A DNA stretch of 14,675 bases from Candidatus Omnitrophota bacterium (GTDB lineage Bacteria > Ratteibacteria > UBA8468 > MWAK01): positions 1 to 14,675 of the forward strand of contig JAPLMK010000052.1 in NCBI GenBank assembly GCA_026387085.1, in the 5' to 3' direction. Below are positions 14,066 to 14,675 of this stretch, piece by piece. A model generated the notes under the pieces. The model searched no databases. It was not told the origin of the DNA and saw nothing but the letters and a program-made list of their open reading frames with translations. Position 1 is the first letter of the stretch. Every line of letters begins with the position of its first letter. The position numbers and the translations under genes are program-made.

Positions 14066-14675
14066 TAACCAGGGAGAGGATAAAAGAGGCCGCGGTAAGC
14101 GCTATCAGCACGCCTAAGCTGACGAAAAAGAAACAATCCACCTGGTTCATAGCCAGCTGACGGATAACAATAACCAGGTGTGTCAGCGGAAGAACGAGCG
14201 CTATTTTTTGCACCCATCCGGGCATGGCCGAAATCGGGAAAAAGACGCCGCTAAAGAGGAACATCGGGGTGATGAAGAGAAAGAACGGGAAGTTGAATTG
14301 GTCGATTTGACGCACCAGCCCGGTAAATATCATTCCAATTGAAGCGAAGAGAAGGCCGGAAATAAAAGAGACCGGAATAATCCCGAGCGCGGAAGGGTAT
14401 TTCAGCAAGCCGAAGAACGATACAAAAATAACCATCAGGCAACTGGCAATCATGGCTTTAGTGGCGCCCCAGAGGAGCTCCCCGGTTACCACATCTTCCA
14501 CCAGCAGCGGCGTGGCCAGGATGGCATCAAACGTTTTTTGGTAGTACATTCTGACGAAAGAGGCGAAAGTGGTTTCAAAGAAAGCATAGTTCATGATGAC
14601 GGTGGAGATTATCCCGGGCGCGATGAAGGCAAGGTAACTGATTTCCGTTCCGTTGTAAGAGACCGTTTTTAAAAG
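14040..14675 (-). CDS. ABC-2 type transporter permease, 5'-truncated by window edge
   Basis: The open frame continues to the right edge. The ATG at 14592-14594 is internal, because the preceding residues (EISYLAFIAPGIISTVIM) are the conserved start of the NodJ/ABC-2 core. 211 residues are visible, with about six membrane helices. Landmarks: IAPGIISTVIMNYAFFETTFASF, ILATPLLVEDVVTGELLWGATKA (the amphipathic loop typical of ABC-2 exporters), LFITPMFLFSGVFFPISAMPGWVQ, and LPLTHLVIVIRQL. Known role of the family: the membrane part of an exporter for polysaccharide, lipo-oligosaccharide or drugs, needing a separate ATPase that should be encoded just beyond the right edge. Its stop (14040-14042) lies inside the 3' end of paralog B. 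Confidence 0.92.
   Translation of the reverse strand, partial: LLKTVSYNGTEISYLAFIAPGIISTVIMNYAFFETTFASFVRMYYQKTFDAILATPLLVEDVVTGELLWGATKAMIASCLMVIFVSFFGLLKYPSALGIIPVSFISGLLFASIGMIFTGLVRQIDQFNFPFFLFITPMFLFSGVFFPISAMPGWVQKIALVLPLTHLVIVIRQLAMNQVDCFFFVSLGVLIALTAASFILSLVIMKKRLVK

Noticed and set aside
14040..14594. ABC-2 permease starting at the internal ATG 14594
   Set aside because: The frame is open to the window edge and the residues before this ATG match the conserved family core.
1..14675. CRISPR array, toxin-antitoxin, phage or defence system
   Set aside because: No regular direct repeats with spacers and no proteins of such families were seen on either strand.

Overview
The window is a bacterial chromosome segment, probably from an uncultured anaerobe or heterotroph with many carbohydrate-active genes. 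This rests on Shine-Dalgarno (SD) starts, sigma70-like promoters, a tRNA-Leu with no encoded CCA, and a mix of glycosidase-like, UroD-like, xylose-isomerase-like and Gfo/Idh/MocA proteins. That mix recalls the Planctomycetota/Verrucomicrobiota/Lentisphaerota/Omnitrophota type of genome, but the phylum is a guess. Most of the window is moderately GC-rich. The first ~450 bases are clearly AT-rich and look foreign to the rest.

Layout. (1) 1-454: the 3' part of a hexapeptide-repeat acyltransferase and the first 20 codons of a truncated membrane or exported protein. A possible insertion-sequence end or recombination junction follows. (2) 482-692 (minus): tRNA-Leu(UAA) with a clear intrinsic terminator and a candidate promoter. 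(3) 844-3036 (minus): a cytoplasmic glycoside-hydrolase-like protein. It is divergent from a plus-strand operon at 3257-8718, and facing promoters lie between them. The operon encodes a secreted F5/8C + TIM-barrel glycosidase-like protein split by an apparent +1 frameshift at 4392-4411, a UroD/MtaA-like protein, a xylose-isomerase-like TIM-barrel protein, a Gfo/Idh/MocA oxidoreductase, and the first 40 codons of a truncated lipoprotein. (4) 8682-9679 (minus): a ferritin-like diiron protein and signal peptidase I, with a well-formed promoter. (5) 9800-14065 (plus): a CE7 acetyl esterase, a TauE/SafE permease and two tandem paralogous MFS-like transporters. (6) 14040-14675 (minus): an ABC-2 type permease that runs off the right edge and overlaps the last transporter tail to tail.

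How the genes may work together. The 844-8718 block reads as a carbohydrate-catabolic locus. A secreted glycan-binding/hydrolysing protein would release a sugar or glycoside, and the cytoplasmic enzymes would oxidise (Gfo/Idh), isomerise or eliminate (TIM barrel) and possibly demethylate (UroD-like) it. The substrate cannot be read from the sequence. The split glycosidase and the clipped lipoprotein suggest the locus is decaying or was rearranged in this strain, unless they are assembly errors. No CRISPR array, complete mobile element, prophage or defence system was found.
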